A DNA stretch of 64,000 nucleotides, from the NCBI GenBank assembly GCA_963575745.1, contig CAUYUJ010016059.1, forward strand, positions 1,611,349 through 1,675,348, given 5' to 3'. Within the stretch, counting starts at the first letter, position 1. The number at the start of each line of letters is the position of its first letter. Source of the stretch: Prorocentrum cordatum (Eukaryota; Sar; Dinophyceae; Prorocentrales; Prorocentraceae). Shown here one piece after another: positions 20,416 to 32,400 of the stretch. A model generated the notes under the pieces. The model ran no database searches. It was not told the DNA's origin and saw nothing but the letters and a program-made list of their open reading frames with translations. The position numbers and the translations under genes were made by a program.

Positions 20416-23400
20416 TATATATATATATATATATATAGGTTATATGTATGTGTATCTATGCATCCAAGCTCACCTCTCCTCCCCCTCCCCCTCCTCCTCC
20501 GCCTCCTCCATCTTCCCCTTCTCCTCTTCATCTTCCTCCTCCTCCTCCTCCTCTTCCTCCTCCTCCTCCTTCTCCATTATCCTCCTCCTCCTCCTCCTCC
20601 TCCTAACCCCTCCTCATTTTTACCACCCTTCTCTTCCGGCGGGTGAGCAGTGCTTCCTGCCGTCGGCCCCGGATGGGCTCGCCGCCCTCCCAGTCGCATC
20701 CTCTGCCAGCCGCGCGTGTGTGGACGTGTAGGCATCTCGCCTGCCCGCCTTCAGTCTCGCCCAGACGCCGCCTCCCTGCCTCGAGGCCGCGCGCCCCGCC
20801 GGGCCGCCGCCCCGCTCGTCCCGTGCTCCCTGGCGCCGCCGCGCCCGAGATCGCACGCTGACTGTTGGGTGCCATGGTGGGCGGACCGTGGACCTGCTCC
20901 GGGAGAGCACCAGGGACCTGCTGTAGCGCGACTCTCGGGGGCGGAAAAGAGGGGGGTGATGACCAGGGGGGGGGGGATATCATGGCGGGGGCCATGATGT
21001 CCCCCAGATTTCACGGCGCCTCTTCTTGTTTCATTACGTCCCTGGCACCCCCGCTGGGCCGTGCCGTGCACATGCCGCCGGTCATGATTTGCACCCCCCG
21101 TCCTCTTGGACACCCCCCTCTTGGCCGCTCCCGAATAGCGCGGCTCTCTCGGGCCGCGGGCTGGTGCGGGAGGCCGGCGCGTGCCGCTCCTGGCGCCGCC
21201 TGCTGCTGCCCGCGGCGCGCCAGCGAGGTGCGGCCGCTGGCCGTCGATGCCGCTGCCGGCCGCCCGCCGCGCGCCGGGCCGTCGTCTCCACGGCGCGCGG
21301 CCCGTCGGAGCCCACTGGCCCCGCGCCGGCCTCGCAGCGCGGCGCGCTCCGAGGACGGCGGGCGAGGGAGGCGCGATGGCGCTCACCGCCAGCGGAGCGA
21401 GCAAGGCAGCGGCGCAGCAGAGCGGGGCCGGCAGTGCCGGCCCTGGCGCGGTTGCTGCCCCTGTGAGGTCGCGCGCGAGCGCCCTCGTTTCGGACGTGGC
21501 GCGGCCGCGCCGGCGGCCCGCGTGCGCCACCGTGCGAGGTCGTTGTGTCACCTCGCGTGAGGCCCGTTTGTGATTGTGGCTCGAGTGCGGATGTGGGTGA
21601 GGGGCCCATGGTTTCTGGAGCGCCACGGCGCGCAGAGCGGCCATGCGCCCGCGGGCCAGCTCGTGAGCCTTGGCCGCGAGGGTGGGGGAAGTGGCGCAAG
21701 ACACGAGCGCGGCGCTGCCCGTCGAGGGTGGCCGCACGCTGGAGAAGACGATGCGAGGCCCCGAGGACAAGCCTGCTGCGCTGACGTGGAGGAAGAAGTC
21801 GACGCGGGGGGGGCGTATGTTTTAAGGAGTAGTCCCAGGGGGCGCCAGACCCTGGAGGATTCCTCATCCAATGAGGGCGGCGGTGATATCCGTGGCCGAT
21901 CCACGACTGGAGGTCCACTGGCTTCGAGGCCCTGGATTCCTTATCTAAGGGTTCCTTAGGGGGCCTGCCGCGCGGCTCCGTTTGAGCTGCGTCGGGCGGC
22001 GGCGCCAAGAATTGATGTGCGAGCACGCGCCCGCCCGTGGGTGCTCGCAGAGTTTAAAGGAATGCCCTCGCCGTAGCTCATGGGGTCGGCCCACGGATCG
22101 TCACTGCGCGTTTGCCGGTGTTTGTGCCTGCCTGGACGGTCAGAAGTGCCACCGCCATGATCGTGCGATGTCCATCTCGAAGCTGTGCCATCGGACAGGC
22201 ATTCGCGTCTGCCCGCTGCCAGAATGCGGATTCGGACGCTGCTGCGGCTGGCCGTGCGCCCGTGGCCCGCGGCTCGACCAGGGCTCCGCGGCACGGCATG
22301 TCGCAGGGCAGGGCGCACTTTCTCGCAGCGGGCGAGGCGCGAGGACGGTGGCAGGATGAGACCACACGGCCAACGCAGAAGGCGGTGGAGGCCAGACTCG
22401 ACAGCACGGGGGCGATAGTTCGTCGACCCGGGGGATCTATGATTCGACACGGGCCGAGGTGTGGCTCCCGCACGCAACTCTCCTGCGGATGCGTACTCCT
22501 CGGCCTGTCCCACCGCGATGCTGCCAGCGCAGCACGGCCGAGGCGGCCTCCCCGTGGGCTGGGTGATGTCGGCAGGGGGAGCAGGAGAGGGGAACGAGGG
22601 ACGGGGTGGACGGAAAAGAAGGAGGGGGCCCTTTGCGCAAAGAGGTGTTTGCCCACAAGAGTCGGCGCCGATGTCGCGGCCGCATCTTGGACGGGGCGGG
22701 GCCCCTGCACGGTTTTGACCGTGCAGGGGGCTTGACAGCTCTGCCATTTCTAGGCTCCGATCCCTGCACGATCCTCGCTCGGGAAGGGTGTCAGCGGCCA
22801 GGTTGGCGCGTGGTCTGGAGGCCCACCTGCGTGGCCCCCCGTGTGAGAAGGTGTAAAACGAGGAGTAAGAGGAGGAGGAGGAGGAGGAGGAGGAGGAGGA
22901 GGAGGAGGAGGAGGAGGAGGAGGAGCAGCATAAGTTCGAGGAGGTGCCTGGGGGGACGGGCAATGTGACGGAGACCGTTGGTCCTCGTGCGTGTGTGTGT
23001 GTGTGTGTGTGTGTGTCTGTGTGTGTGTGTGCGTGTGTGTGTGTGTCCCTTTTCTTGTCCCCTGCATACTTCTGCGCGCGTATGCTCCTCCTTCTCATTT
23101 TGGGTCGTCCGGATTCCTCCGTCTCATCCTCCTCCTCCTCTTCCTCCTCCTGCTCTCCTCCTCCTTTTCCTTGGCCGCCCTGGAGTGTCGTCGGCCCAAG
23201 CTGCAAGGACTCGATGTGCGTACTCGTACGAGTCTCGATCTCCCGATCAGCTTGAGGTCCTACTTGGGCGTCGCCTGCGCTCGTGGTTCGATTGTCCTGC
23301 CCCCCGGAACATGTGTGCGCGATGAGTCCTTGCGCGGGAAATCCTTGTGTCGGGCTCCTCCGAGCGCTCGCTGGCCGCACCTCAGGACGATCTCGGGGAG

Positions 23401-26400
23401 ATGGCCCCCCATGGACCGAGTGCACGTTGCAGACACTCTGCGGAGCTGTGTTTTTGGTGTGCCCCCGCCCCGAGCCCCGAGTCCCAGCCTCCGTCCAGGA
23501 CGTGGGCCCCCTTGTGCAATATCCCGCGTTGGACCTCACCCGGGAAAACGCAATGTTAGCAGCACCTCTCAGCTTCTGTATATATATATATATACACATA
23601 CGTGTGTATACATATGTATATAGATACCTATATATATATATATATATTTATACACGTATATATACATATATATATACAGATGTGCCACGTTGCCAAGGAA
23701 ATGGCCTCGCATCAAGACGGGCGCCCTCTCGTTCTGCCGCAGCAACTGGATGCCCTCAAGGCGGCAGTAGCCAAAATGCTGGACCACTGCTCTCGATTCT
23801 TCCGCACCCGCCATGCCGGGCCCGACCCCTGGCTGAGACCCACGAGGCGCTGAGTGCCTAGAGACTCGTTGACTCAGCAGGAGGTACTGGCGCTCCTCCT
23901 CCTCCCCCTCCTCCTCCTCCTCCTCCTCCTGTTCCTCTTCCTCCTCGTCCTCCTCCTTCTCATCATCCTCCTGCTCTTCCTGCTATGCCTCCCTCCTCCC
24001 CCTACGCGTCCTCCAAATCGAGAACCTGCTGCGCATTGCTTCCTCTACTCCTCCCACCTCCCACGTTAGCTCTTCTTCCCATTCTTTCCTCCGGCACGAC
24101 CTATCGCGACGACGCCTTGGGCCCGCAACGCCGTGGCCCGGTCGGCTCTACAACAAGCTGCTGGCCGAGTCCAAGGCCACGGTCGGCATCGCCTTCTTCA
24201 AGCAGACACTGCGCGACGACGAGACTGGCAGGGCTCCCAGCGCAGCAGTGGTCGGAACAAGGGAGGGTGGCGGAGCGACCGAGGGACGCCAATTCGAGCC
24301 AGGGGGGCGACAACGTTGTGCCGACACCACACCCGTCCCAGTCAAGCCAACCCTGTTCCCAGACTCTGTGTACGTGCGCCTTCCAGGCCTGGCCAGGAAG
24401 GCGTACACTTTGGGCCCAGGAGCTTGGCCTGGGCAGGATCGGCGTCGGCGTACGGTTGGCACCCCCCCGACCGCACTCCGCCCAGAAGTGGCCCCCGGGC
24501 CCCAGACCCACTTTCCGAGCCGCGTCCGGCCGCGGCGACGCGGGGGCCTCTGAAGGCCCAGAGGAGGGAGGGAGAGCGAGGAGGAGAAGAACGACGAGGG
24601 AGGAGGAAGGAGTAGGGAGAGGAGGAGGAGGAGGAGGAGGAGGAGGAGGAGGAGGAGGAGGACGTCGATGATGAGGAGGAGGACGTCGATGAGGGGGGGG
24701 GAGGGAGTAGGGAGCAGGGAGGCACGCATCTCTGAGCACAGAAGCGCAGATGAGTAGGGGAGGAGGAGGAGCAGGAGGAGGAGGAGGAGGAGGAGGAGGA
24801 GGAGGAGGGAGGATTCTGCTGGATTCTGCTGGCCTGACCTCCAAGTCTGCGAGGCACGCAGAATGGCGGCGAAAAAGACCGCCCCTGTCCCCAGGCCTGT
24901 CCTGGACAACCAGGATTGATCTCTAGAGTTGTAGCTGCTGGCGCGCAGTCGAGATATCTTTTGCCCATGCCGCTTCTCTCACGTGGCGACGAGGGGCCCA
25001 GCCGGGGCGACGAGGAGCGACGGGGGGGGGATGGGCACCCCCAGGTGGTTTGCCCATCTGTCGGAGCAGGGGAGGAGAAGGATGAGACGGAGGACGAGGA
25101 GGAGGAGGGGGAAGAGGACGAGGACGATGACGAAGCGGAACATGAGATGAGAAGGGTTGCATGGAGGTTTCCAGTGGCTTCCAGAGGTTTAGACAGGACC
25201 CGTTACATTTTCAGAAGCCTGCATCCTCGCCTCATCCCTCTCCTCCTCATCCTCATCCTCTTCGAGGAGGGCGAGATATCCCTCCTCCTCCTCCTCGTCC
25301 TCCTCCTCATTGCGTGTCCTCCTCCTCGTCCTCCTCCTCGTCCTCTTCCTCGTCCTCCTCTTCGTCGTCCTCCTCCTCGTCCTCCTCGTCCTCCTCCTCG
25401 TTGTCCTCCTCCTCCTCCTCGTCCTCCTCCCTCTTTTCCTCCTCCTTACGCGTCCTCCTCTCCTCTTCCCACCTTTTCCTGCTCCTTGCTCCGTCGAGGA
25501 TCGAGGTTTTGGGATCCGTTTTCTTCTGCTCAGTGTTTGCGTCGCTCAGTGTCCCGTCAGCGTGGGTGCACGTGATTGCGATCCTGCTTCCCGAATTGTG
25601 CAGGCCAGGCAGGTGTTGGAATATTTGAAGATGCGTGTGTCATGAAGCTGCGCCCCCCAGCGGATGGGCGCAACGATTTTGTGTTATTCCGAGTCCGAAA
25701 ATATAATAGTTCCACGTTGTTTCCCTTTTGTTCAGAAGTTGTTATGTCGCCGACCCGTTCCGACGTTGGGCATTCGGCGTGCGGCTTGCGCGCAATCTCG
25801 GCTCCACGCGTCATTTGAGCGGTGTCGCCCCCGGTATGTTTCCACTTTGTCTCTCTGCTACCATTTTCCTTCTAAGTTCAGAACCGCGTTTTCAGGTATC
25901 GTTTCAGCTCGCGGTGGCCTCTTCGGGGGTCTTGTGCGCGTCATGGGCCGTCTGGAAGCCATCGTGGGTGTCGCGGACCGATCGCTCGACGACTCGGAGC
26001 CCTCTTGGACCGCCTTGGGCGCCTTTTTTCGCCCTTTTTGGATCGCTTTGGGGCGCCTGAAAGCCGCGCCCAGGAGGCGGGCCTTCTCTGGCCCGACCTG
26101 GCCGGTGTGCTTTGCGCCCCTAGGGGCCGCCCCGCGCGCGCGAAATAGACCTGCTGCGAGGCAGTTGCCCGAGATCTTCGCATGCCTCTGGCCCGTTGGG
26201 CCGGCGAGTTTCCCCCGAGATGCGCGTCCAGCGTGCTGTGGGGCGCGCGACGAACTGGCGGGCCGATTTCGACGACTCCTTCTCTCCTCCTCTCCTGCTG
26301 TTGCTTCCCGCTCTTTCCTCTTCCCGCTGCTGCTGCTGGCCCTCCTGCTTCTGATGCTGCCGCTCCCTCTTCTCTTTTCCTTGCCGTCGCTGATGTTGCG

Positions 26401-29400
26401 CGCCTGCTTGGCACGCTGGCGCACTGGGCGGGCCCGTGATTCTGCGCCCGCGATTTCCCCCGCGATCTCGCGCGCGATTTAGCCCGCGATTTCGGGCGCG
26501 ATGTTGCCCGCGATTTTCGGCCGCGACCCCGCGACCCTTTTTGAGGCCCCACGAAACCGCCCACGATTCTGAACGCGATGTTGTTTCATTGTTTTAAGCG
26601 TGAGGAAAATCGCGGTCAAAAAAGCGCGCCCCGCGGAAGAGGGGCCCAAAAACCAATGACAACATTGGGCCCCCAGAAATATCACACATCGCGGCCGACA
26701 GGGGGGGGGGGGGGGGGGGCGCTGCGGAAAGGCGGCGGGGGTGATCGGGGAGGGGGCCAGGGGCGTCCCCGGGGGCCCCCGCTCGTCGGGAGAGGACGCC
26801 CTCGCGGCGGGCTGCTCTGCCTCGCACAGCGGGTTCGCGATTGCGCCGCCACGCCCGCGGCCGCTGAGGCTTCGAAGCCGACGTTTGCCGTCGGGCTTCT
26901 CCATTCCGCCACGAGCGCAGCCGCGCGCCGCGGCCCCCGGGGGGGCGCAGCGGGCCCTCGCCGCGGTTGCGGCAGAGTCTGCGCCAGCGGCTTCCGCGCC
27001 CACGGTAGGCTCCACGAGCGCCGCTCCCCAGGAGCGGAGTTTGGTCGACTTGCGCGGGCATGAGATCACGCGGCCTCCGGCGCCCCGCCGCGCGGCGCTT
27101 GCGCCCGAGCGTTTCTTCTTCATGTAGGGTTCCAAAGTGGCCCTCTCTCGCGGTCCGTCGGCCCCGCGCTGGCGCGTTCCATCGTGAATCAGCTTGGGAG
27201 GCGTTTCCCCCGCGCAAGCTATCGGCCGCGCGGCCGGGGCAGCACCTGGCGCAGCGACGGCCGCGCGCAGCGCTTCGACGGCTGCGCGCTTCGAGGTTCG
27301 CGGAGGCGCTATGCCCAACGACCGCGGAACGAAACGTCATCTCGGCGATGGGTGCCATGGCGAATTCCGGAATCGCCGAGCCTCCTTGGGGGGTTGGGGG
27401 GGCTCTACTCGGCAACGCATGTGGCCATCGTTACGCTTGGAGTCGTTTCAGATTGGTTTCGTTCCCGGCAGTCATGCCTCCCAGGCGGCGCGCGCCGTGC
27501 AGCGCGCTGCGGAATTGACGCGCGAATGGGGCAATGAGATCTTTGTAGTCCAGCTGGATTTGAAACCGGGCTTTCGGCAGAGCGCTGCTTTCGGCGATCA
27601 GCAGAACTCTCAAACTCCAGGGCGCATTTCTGCTGCGCGTCGCCGCGGCGCGCGCCGCGTGGATGAGCGCGGAGATTGCTTTCGCCCTCGGCCACGCCGC
27701 GTCGGGCCCAGTACCTCTCGAACGGGGAGTGCCGCAAGGCGTGCCAGAGTCGCCAATTCTGTTCATCATGGTCACAGAGATGGCGTTGCGACCGTTGCTG
27801 TCCAACAAGCGGCCCAAGGAGAAAGGCTGGTATCTTGACAATTTCTGGCTCGGAGCAGTCGCTCTCGTTGATGATTCCCTCTGGTTGCTAAGGCATTGCC
27901 CGGACCTCGGGCTACGATGGCGGACGCGGTTGTTTTTTCCTTTCCAGCAGCGGGGCTTGACGCCGGATCGGACAAGACTTGCTTGAGTTCTTGGCCGCGG
28001 AATGAGGAGATACCTCGGTCCCAATCGATAGCTTTCGTTGTCGTGGAGCTTCTCATGGAGCAGGCTGACAAGGTGCACTACCGCTGGCAATATGTCTTCC
28101 AGCGTAGACATGCCCACAGAAGGAAGAGACAAGCTTTGGGCTCGCCAATTATTGTTGCATCTGCCTTGCGGCTTGCAGAAACATGGACTTAAACCAAATC
28201 GTAGAAGCAGCATTCCAACAGTTGGGCAGCAAAAGGCGCGTCAGATATTGCCTGGATTCGGTGTTGCAGCGATGGGCATGTTGGCGTTTTCCGGAGTTGA
28301 GTCTACAGGATTGGCCACGCCTTTATGGAAGACGCAGGTGGTTCTGCAGAACAGTGGAGACGAGTGCGTCTATATCGCTTTGCTGGGCATGTCGCGGCCA
28401 GGGGCGGCATCTGCGCAGGTTGCCGCGCGCGCCCGGCGTTTCGCATGGCGGAAGCGCCGTCACAGACGGCGCCGTGACAAAAGGTGCGCTTCAAAGTTCC
28501 AATTAGCAGCTTACTACTACTGCGAGGTCGAATGTGGTGATCCAGTTGGCACCGCAGCCGACTGGATGCAACGGGCCCAAGACCGAGCTCGCTGGAAGCA
28601 GGCAGAGAGCGTTTTCGCAGCAACGTAGATTTTTATCATGCTATCATGAAAGTTGCGCGGCCGGGGCTGCTGCGCCGGCAAATCGCCAGGCGTGTCTCCC
28701 GAAGCTCTCAGTGATGTCTCGTTTTCCAGCGGTGGTCCCCGTTGACGGGGCTTCCATGCCGCCAGCGCAGAACAGAACATAACATGACAGAGAGAGAGAG
28801 AGGAAGGACGAGAGAGAGCGAGAGAGACATAGAGAGCGAAAGGGAAAGATAATGAAACAAAGACGCAGCATGATGGAAATTGAGGGAGATAGAGAGAGAG
28901 AGAGGGAGAGAAACTAAAAGAGGGACAGTGCGAGACAGACAGACAGTCAGAGAGACAGAGGGGGATAAGGGAAGGAGGGAGGGAGCGAAGGCGGGGAGGA
29001 AAAGGGGGTGGTTCTGGAAATCCCGCATATCCCCAGGATGCACGACTGATGCTGTAACACGCCCGCCCGACACAAATCCCCTTCGTTTCACTCCTGACAA
29101 GCAGTCGTTCCCGCTTGCGCGAAGTCCCATGAGTCTGCCATTCCGGCGAAGGCTCCGTTTTGAAAGCGGGGCGCCATTCATTTGTCCAACTTCGGGAGAT
29201 GCCAGGAGGTTTGCTCAACATTTTCGGGCAGTGTGCGGGCAAACCCAATTTGAAAAAGGAACTTCCCGCCTCCCGCACAATTGTAGCACCATTGAAGTGT
29301 TTGGCTCGTACGTTCGAGGGACTCCCGCGAGAGACTCATGTTGAAAAGGAGCAGCCCTTCATCCGTGCAACGACCGCTCAAGCCTCGGCTTGCGTCCAGA

Positions 29401-32400
29401 GTCGTTTGTACGCCCTCCACCCGTGTAACAGTTTGAAGTTTTCAAGACGACGAGTGCGCGCGGACCTAAGGCGACAACGACATTGTGATAATGGGCCGCT
29501 CTCCATCGTCGGGCTTGTTGTAAAGTGTAGGACGAATTCGCGTGGCGTTGAGGAGACCGCAACACTTGAAACCCCAACAGAGACCTCCATCTTTGTAGCT
29601 GCTGTGGGCTTTGAAGGCAAATGCGCGCGGGTTTAAGACTAAAGCCATTGCGAAAAAAAACTTCGTCCATGTAGCCGCTGGCAAGTTCAAGGCTCACAAC
29701 CAGAAATGATCGGGAATTCTCAGGCGAAACGTATCGCCCGCCTTGCCTCCAGGTCTGGTGGTGCGACGAGGAAGGGGTACTGTGAGGACGAGGGATGGAA
29801 GCGGACAGGGAGGTGGAAGTGGAGGGGGATGAGGACGACATGGAGGAGGAAACCGAAGAGGTGGAGGAGGGCGAACGGGACAAGGTAACAGACGATGGGG
29901 GGAAAGAGGAGCATGTGGAGAAGGAACACGTGGAGAGGAAGGAGGGGGTAGTAGGTGATTGAATGGGCGCTATGCGGAGAGTCTGCATCACGTGTGGCAT
30001 GTTTGCGCATGTTCTGCGACCCTCGCCGTCCGGGCTCTGTGAAGTTCATCAATTGTTGCAGTGGTTTCTCTCCAGGTCTCCAGGTTGGCATGTTCGTACT
30101 TTCTGGTACCCCAGCGACTTTCAGTCGAATTTTCTCAGCCTCTCACCGCTTCACTTTCTTCGCATCCTATTCCTCGTACTGGCAAAATCTAAGGCGAGGA
30201 GTTCGCGATGCAGATTTGGGACACTGCCGGACAAGAGAAGTTCCAGGCTGCGTGGATTTCAGTATCAGTGTTTGCTGTCTCCCGCGGCGTTCTCTCTCTC
30301 TCTCTCTGCCCACTTACTGGGGAAAGTGGATGGGGAGAAGAAGGAGGACGAGGGAAATGGATGATGATGAGTCGCTGGTGGATCGGATCGAATCGGCCGT
30401 CCACGAATGTGCCTTATCTAGGCAGCAGCTGCAAGAGCGCATCATGCGACAGTCCACGAAGTAGGTTGATGAGGATAAAGGAGGAGGAGCAGAAGGAGGA
30501 GGACGAGGAAGGATGAAGGGGTGGAGTATTACGATGAGGAGGCTGCGGAGGAACATGAGGAGGAGGAGGAGGAGGAGGAGGAGGAGGAGGACCAGGAGGA
30601 GGACCAGGAGGAGGACCAGGAGGAGGACCAGGAGGAGGAGGAGGAGGACCAGGAGGAGGAGGAGAAGGACCAGCAGCAGAAGAACCCTTTCCTTCCCTCC
30701 CTCGAATCTGTAGGCGGCAGGCTGCTCTCCCCGCGCTGCTTCTCTACTCTCCCTCCACGCCTCCTTCCTCCTCTCTCATCCCCCACTCTTCTCCCCCTCA
30801 TCCATCCTCCCCCCCCCTCCTCCCTCCTCCCTCCTCTCCCCTCCTGCTCTTCCTCCTCCTCCTCATCCTCCTCCTCCTCCTCCTCCTCCCTCCTCTCTCC
30901 TCCCTCCTCTCTCCTCTCTCCTCCTCCTCCTCCTCCTTCTCCTCCTCCTCCTCCTCCTCCTCCGCCTCCTCCTCCTCTCCTCCTCCTCCTCCTCCTCCTG
31001 CTCCCCTCCTCCTCCCTCCTCCTCCCTCCTCCTCCTTCCTCCCTCCTCCTCTCTCCTCCTCCTCCTCCTCCTCCTCCTCCTTCTCCTCCACCTCCTCCTC
31101 CTCCTCCTCATCATCATCTTCATCATCCTCATCCTCATCCTCTTCATCATCATCCTCCTCCTCGGGGCGTCACGTTGCGGTCGCCTCCACGCACATCGCC
31201 CCACCTGTTGCCGAGAGCCTGGACCCGCTGGCCGTGGATTTCGTGCCCGCCCCATCCTCGGTGGAGCCGCCCCTCCTGGTGACGCAGCTGCAGCAGGCGA
31301 ACCTCTTGACTGCGGACCTGAACGACACTGGTGCCGTCCAGCGATTCCACAGTTCGTAGACGAGCAGGACGAGCAGGAGGAGCAGGACGAGCAGGACGAG
31401 CAGGAGGAGGAGGAGGAGCAGGAGAGGAGGAGGAGAGGAGGAGGAGGAGGAGGAGGAGGGGGAGGAGGAGGGAGGAGGAGAGGAGAGGAGAGGAGGAGGA
31501 GGAGGAGGAGGGAGGGGGAGGAGGAGGAGGAGGAGGAGAGGGAGGAGGAGGAGGAGGAGAGGAGGAGGAGGAGGAGGAGGAGGAGGAGGAGGAGGAGGAG
31601 GGGGAGGAGGTGTTAACATGCAAGCATTCAGGTGACTGGGGAGTGAAGGTGCCCCTTTACATTTGGCTCAAATGTTTAACGGCTGAAGCTACCGAGACTC
31701 GCTTCGCCGTGCGGAAGTAAAAAGGTGACCGATCGTCATCGCTGTCACCGAGCTCCCGTGCAGAACCTTCCTCGGGGTTTTGCATGGTAGCGGAGCGCGG
31801 TTGCCATGGCGGCGGCGGCGGCCGCTGCAGCTAGGCCCGCGCAGGGCGACCCGCCGGTCAACCTTAACGTGCCGGCGGACAGAGATGCATGGGTCAACAT
31901 GGACCCTAACCGCTTCAACGACCTGTGCGAGCAGGCATACCTGAACGGGGACTTCAGTTACGCGCAGACGGCGTTACTTGCAAATCATTATGGACTAGCG
32001 ACGTTCATTAACGAGCGAGTGACACAGGACCGAAGGGAAGTATCGAACGTTGAGGCATTTCAAATGTTACAGAGCTCTCAGAAGACCAACAGTATGTTGT
32101 TAGCGATAACGAAGAGAAGCGCTGCGCTTGAAAGGGATGCTCGCAGGTTGGTAGAAAGAGTTACCGAGTTGGAGACCAACGGCGAAGTACAAGAGAAGTT
32201 GATTGACAAATTTGGTCAACTTTCGGAAGCAATCAAAGGCGGAAGCGGAAATAAGCGCGGGAGCGGTAAACCGATAAGCGAGTACAAAGCATTACAGGCG
32301 TTAAAGAACTTCAGTGGAGAAAGAGCAAAGTTCAGAGACTGGAGCGACAAGTTCTTAAACGCGCTTGCCCAAGTAAAACCGAGTTACCGACCGGCACTGA

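Larger units (their letters stand above)
17691..24157 (+). other. Rab intron 1 (GA...AG candidate)
   Basis: Opens with GACGCC and ends CAACAAG. It contains GGA-rich tracts near its 5' end, a 760-base polypurine block, fold-back C copy 2, GC-rich unassigned DNA, GT and TA microsatellites, a coding-like segment at 23681-23853 and a TCC tract near the 3' end. Confidence 0.6.
24233..30198 (+). other. Rab intron 2 (GC...AG)
   Basis: Starts GCTCCC and ends GCGAG. Contains GGA tracts (24560-24810), TCC/TCG tracts (25230-25480), a short CCCGCGATTT minisatellite, the dead LINE-B and a GA tract. From 25560 to 26440 and from 28965 to 30198 I see no gene or clear repeat. Confidence 0.65.

Noticed and set aside
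22987-23047. (GT)n tract as telomeric or interstitial telomere repeat
   Set aside because: Simple dinucleotide; the TTTAGGG-type repeat expected in this group is not seen.
20751-23599. Large reverse-strand ORFs of 339, 314 and 547 residues in Rab intron 1
   Set aside because: All six frames are open in this GC-rich DNA; composition is Arg/Ala/Pro-rich, crosses microsatellites and shows no conserved pattern.
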